DNA of 64,000 nucleotides from Streptomyces lincolnensis (GTDB taxonomy: Bacteria > Actinomycetota > Actinomycetes > Streptomycetales > Streptomycetaceae): positions 2,480,001-2,544,000 of the forward strand of contig NZ_CP016438.1 of the NCBI RefSeq assembly GCF_001685355.1, in the 5' to 3' direction. Positions 61,839-64,000 of this stretch are shown one piece after another. The notes beneath the pieces were generated by a model that did not search any database, had not been told where the DNA came from, and saw nothing but the letters and a program-made list of their open reading frames with translations. The position numbers were made by a program, and so were the translations under genes. Positions within the stretch are counted from its first letter, which is position 1. The number at the start of each line of letters is the position of its first letter.

Positions 61839-62671
61839 TTCACGGCCTCCTGGGCCTTCGCCTCCATACGGCGTACGACGAAGCCGAGCGGGATCGTGAC
61901 CAGCAGGTAGCACAGGCCGGCGACGAGGATCGGCGTGGAGTTGGCGGTCGTACTGGCCAGGTCGCGGCCGTACTTGGACAGTTCGCGCTCCTCCAGGGTG
62001 ACGCCGAGGAACAGCACCAGCGAGGAGTCCTTGAAGAGCAGGACGAGTTCGTTGGTGAGCGGCGGGAGGATGATGCGGAACGCCTGCGGGATGATGATCG
62101 AGATCATGGCCCGGGCGGGCGAGAAGCCCAGCGAACGGGCCGCCTCCATCTGCCCCTTGGGCACCGCCTGGATGCCCGCGCGGATCGTCTCCGCCATGTA
62201 GGCGGCGGCCACCAGGCCGAGTGCGAGGGCGACCTTGCCGTAGGTGCCGCCGATGATCTCGGTGCCCGGGAAGGCGAGCGGGACGGCGACGCCGATGAAG
62301 ATGAAGATCAGCAGGGCGGGCAGCCCGCGGAAGATCTCGATGTACACCCCGGCGAACCAGCGGTACGGGCCCACCGACGACAACCGCATCAGCGCGATGA
62401 CCATGCCGAGGACGAGTCCGACGACGAAGCCGGAGAGCGTGTACAGCACGGTGTTCTTCAGCGCCATCGTGATGACGTCCGGGAACATCTGCTCGGCGAT
62501 GTCGGCCTGCGCGAACTGGTTCTTCAGCCGGCCCCAGTCCGCCGAGACCGCGAAGGCGGCCACGGCGGCGACGAAGAGGACGTACTGGATACCGCGGGAC
62601 AGGCTGCGCTTCTGACGGCGGGTCAGTCCCTTTCTGCGGGGCGGGAGTTCGGTCTTGGCGGGAGCACTCAT
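61835..62671 (-). CDS. Polar amino acid ABC transporter permease
   Basis: This 278-residue HisM/GlnP-type permease has a basic N terminus, about six helices, and the cytoplasmic EAA loop [20 protein letters not shown]. The pattern [19 protein letters not shown] is typical. ATG 62671 overlaps the stop of the binding-protein gene, and its stop overlaps the ATPase start (ATGA both). It forms the membrane channel; a single permease gene implies a homodimer. Confidence 0.92.
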   Translation of the reverse strand: MSAPAKTELPPRRKGLTRRQKRSLSRGIQYVLFVAAVAAFAVSADWGRLKNQFAQADIAEQMFPDVITMALKNTVLYTLSGFVVGLVLGMVIALMRLSSVGPYRWFAGVYIEIFRGLPALLIFIFIGVAVPLAFPGTEIIGGTYGKVALALGLVAAAYMAETIRAGIQAVPKGQMEAARSLGFSPARAMISIIIPQAFRIILPPLTNELVLLFKDSSLVLFLGVTLEERELSKYGRDLASTTANSTPILVAGLCYLLVTIPLGFVVRRMEAKAQEAVK

Positions 62672-63525
62672 GAGGCGGACGGGGAGGCCGCGGTCTCGTC
62701 GTACGGGCCGATCCACTTCTCGTACAGCGTCTTGTAGGTGCCGTCGGCCCGGGCGTCGGCGAGCGCCTTGTCGATGGCGGCCAGCAGCTTGGTGTTGCCC
62801 TTCTTCACCGTGAAGCCGTACTGCTCACCGGTGTTGATGTTGTCGGCGACCTCGAAGGCGTCGGCGTTGGCCTTGGTCTTCAGCCAGCCCTGGACCACGG
62901 GGTAGTCGATGATGACGGCCTTGACCTGGCCGGAACGCAGGCCGTTGAGGACGGCGTCGGAGGACTCGAAGGAGACCGGGTCGAAGCCCTGCCCCTTGGC
63001 GTAGTCCTCGCCGGTGGTCTGCGCCTGGGCGCCGAGCTTGCTCTTCTTGGACTTGGCGTCGGCGAGCGAGGTGATCCCGCTGCCCTTGGCGACCAGGAGG
63101 GCCTGGGTGGCGTCGAAGTACGGGGCCGAGAAGTCGACGTTCTTCTTGCGCTCGTCGGTGATGGTCATGCCGGCCGCGGCCAGGTCGCACTCGCCGGAGT
63201 TGAGGAAGGCGCCGGTCTTGAAGTTCTCGAAGGGGGTGTCGAGGATCTCCTGTTTCACGCCGAGGTCCTTGGCGGCCAGGTCGATCAGCGCGACGTCGAA
63301 GCCCTGGACCTTGCCGTCGATCTCCGACTGGAAGGGCGGGTACGGCAGGTGCGTGCAGGTCGTCAGCTGCCCGGCCTTGACCAGCTCGACACCGCCGGCC
63401 GCGGTTTTCGAGCCGCTGCCGCCGTCGTCGCTGGAGGTACAGCCGGAGACAGCCACGAGCAGCAGCCCGGCCGTCGCGGTGGTGGCGGCCAGGACGCGGG
63501 TCCGGCGCCCGAGGAGCGTGTTCAC
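62668..63525 (-). CDS. Amino acid ABC transporter substrate-binding lipoprotein (family 3)
   Basis: This 285-residue protein has a signal peptide and lipobox VAVSGC with Cys29 as lipidation site. A Ser/Gly-rich linker and a family 3 solute-binding domain follow ([54 protein letters not shown]). Two additional cysteines (TTCTHL and GECDL) may form a disulfide. Likely ligands are glutamate/glutamine, arginine or cystine-like; not decidable here. GTG 63525 follows AGGAAGG. A strong consensus promoter lies just upstream. Confidence 0.92.
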   Translation of the reverse strand: MNTLLGRRTRVLAATTATAGLLLVAVSGCTSSDDGGSGSKTAAGGVELVKAGQLTTCTHLPYPPFQSEIDGKVQGFDVALIDLAAKDLGVKQEILDTPFENFKTGAFLNSGECDLAAAGMTITDERKKNVDFSAPYFDATQALLVAKGSGITSLADAKSKKSKLGAQAQTTGEDYAKGQGFDPVSFESSDAVLNGLRSGQVKAVIIDYPVVQGWLKTKANADAFEVADNINTGEQYGFTVKKGNTKLLAAIDKALADARADGTYKTLYEKWIGPYDETAASPSAS

Positions 63526-63559
63526 GGCGGGCCTTCCTATGGGTGAGCTGTGGCTTCTG

Positions 63560-63588
63560 ATTATAAGGAGAGGTTTGAGGCTCTCAAA
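63560..63588 (-). promoter_or_regulatory. Consensus promoter with overlapping palindrome for the amino acid ABC operon
   Basis: On the minus strand TTGAGA (63582-63587) and TATAAT (63560-63565) are 16 bases apart: a near-consensus vegetative promoter, rare in such GC-rich DNA. TTTGAG-GCT-CTCAAA (63574-63588) is a palindrome that overlaps the -35 element and could be a repressor site. The start codon is 35 bases downstream of the -10. Confidence 0.65.
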
Positions 63589-63678
63589 TCAATCCGATGG
63601 TTCTGATGCCGTATGGCCTAGGAAGTCACCGGTCCCTGGGGCGGGTGGGGTGCCGGTTACCCTCGTCTCCCCTACCCC

Positions 63679-64000
63679 GTGAGTGAAGTGAGCACCGCCG
63701 TGACACACCCGTTTCTGCATCTGGCCCCGTTGACCGCGGCGCGCTTCGCGTCGATCGAGGACCGCGTGGCGCGGCTGCTGCGCACGGAGCAGGACGTCGT
63801 GATCATGCAGGGTGAGGCGCTGCTGCCGCTGGAGGGGGCGATCCGGGGGACCGCCGGTCCCGGCACGACCGCGCTGAACGTCATCACCGGCCCCTACGGG
63901 CAGACCTTCGGCGACTGGCTACGGGACTGCGGCGCGACGGTGATCGATCTGCCGGTGCCCTTCCACACGGCGGTCACGGCCGGGCGGATCCGGGAGGCCT
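63679..64000 (+). CDS. Class V aminotransferase (alanine-glyoxylate type), 5' part only
   Basis: The gene continues beyond the window; 107 codons are visible. The product includes FLHLAPLTAARFASIEDRVA, a segment LLPLEGAIRGTAGPG and NVITGPYGQTFGDWLRDCGA, which match the N-terminal part of class V PLP-dependent aminotransferases (alanine-glyoxylate/serine-pyruvate type). The PLP lysine lies outside the window. Starts at GTG 63679, 63688 and 63700 are all in frame and none has a clear ribosome binding site. It is divergent from the amino acid ABC operon. Confidence 0.75.
   Translation, partial: MSEVSTAVTHPFLHLAPLTAARFASIEDRVARLLRTEQDVVIMQGEALLPLEGAIRGTAGPGTTALNVITGPYGQTFGDWLRDCGATVIDLPVPFHTAVTAGRIREA

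Overview
The window is about 64 kb of a linear-chromosome actinomycete, almost certainly a Streptomyces. The evidence is very high G+C with strong third-position GC, many GTG and TTG starts, ATGA and GTGA gene overlaps, and Streptomyces-restricted families (Gbn, an SCO1860-like LAETG protein, an SGM_5486-like mini-protein, the P10-named protein). From memory, the gene order follows the S. coelicolor core region around SCO1808 to SCO1863. I see no phage, insertion sequence, CRISPR array, tRNA or rRNA. This is core chromosome rather than an island.

Layout. 0-5.3 kb: SixA-type phosphatase, small membrane proteins, an MFS exporter divergent from a FadR-type regulator, and the fabG-fabI fatty acid pair. 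5.5-10.2 kb: tldD-tldE, tyrS and a GlsB membrane protein. 10.5-14.4 kb: DUF3099 protein, a small Cys protein, moaA, and an acetate-type symporter with its DUF485 partner. 14.7-17.9 kb: two tandem secreted subtilases. 18-25.4 kb: CoA-transferase, CopD-like protein, BRCT exonuclease, zinc mini-protein, SURF1, GH15 glucoamylase/trehalase-like enzyme and a degenerate SDR. 25.4-28.7 kb: an Asp23/Gls24 envelope-stress cluster (AmaP-like anchor, DUF6286, DUF2273-like, two Asp23 proteins, and a divergent protein that looks like two worn-down Asp23 domains). 28.6-38.7 kb: crotonase, the nucleoid protein Gbn, an ABC-F ATPase, VOC protein, an unknown 492-residue protein, alpha/beta hydrolase, class II aldolase, GH25 lysozyme, and a PiT phosphate transporter with a PHO box.

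38.8-57.3 kb is the cobalamin region. A B12 riboswitch precedes a tightly overlapping operon (cobD-cobQ-cobN-chlID-cobO-cobB-cobI). An antisense ZIP-type metal transporter follows, then a second coupled operon (cobM-cobL-cbiG/cobJ-cobH-cbiX-cobC). Together these cover most corrin-ring methylation, amidation, cobalt insertion, adenosylation and aminopropanol attachment. cobA, cobF, cobG, cobK and the nucleotide-loop genes are not in the window. It encodes two kinds of cobaltochelatase (CbiX, and CobN with an I/D subunit). 57.2-64 kb: a membrane protein, a LAETG sortase substrate, amidohydrolase, PIG-L deacetylase, a polar amino acid ABC transporter, and the 5' part of a class V aminotransferase.

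Most unusual observations: (1) the tldD/tldE junction carries an 86-bp insertion flanked by a 30-bp direct repeat that creates a coupled 29-codon mini-ORF with a perfect hairpin; (2) cobB has an in-frame inter-domain insertion built from Streptomyces-style dispersed-repeat units; (3) six GATC sites lie within 87 bp beside gbn, whose product is known to bind GATC; (4) the divergent Asp23-like double-domain protein; (5) several compact promoter/operator arrangements with probable leaderless starts. No wholly new system is certain. The Asp23 cluster with its double-domain partner is the best candidate for under-described biology.
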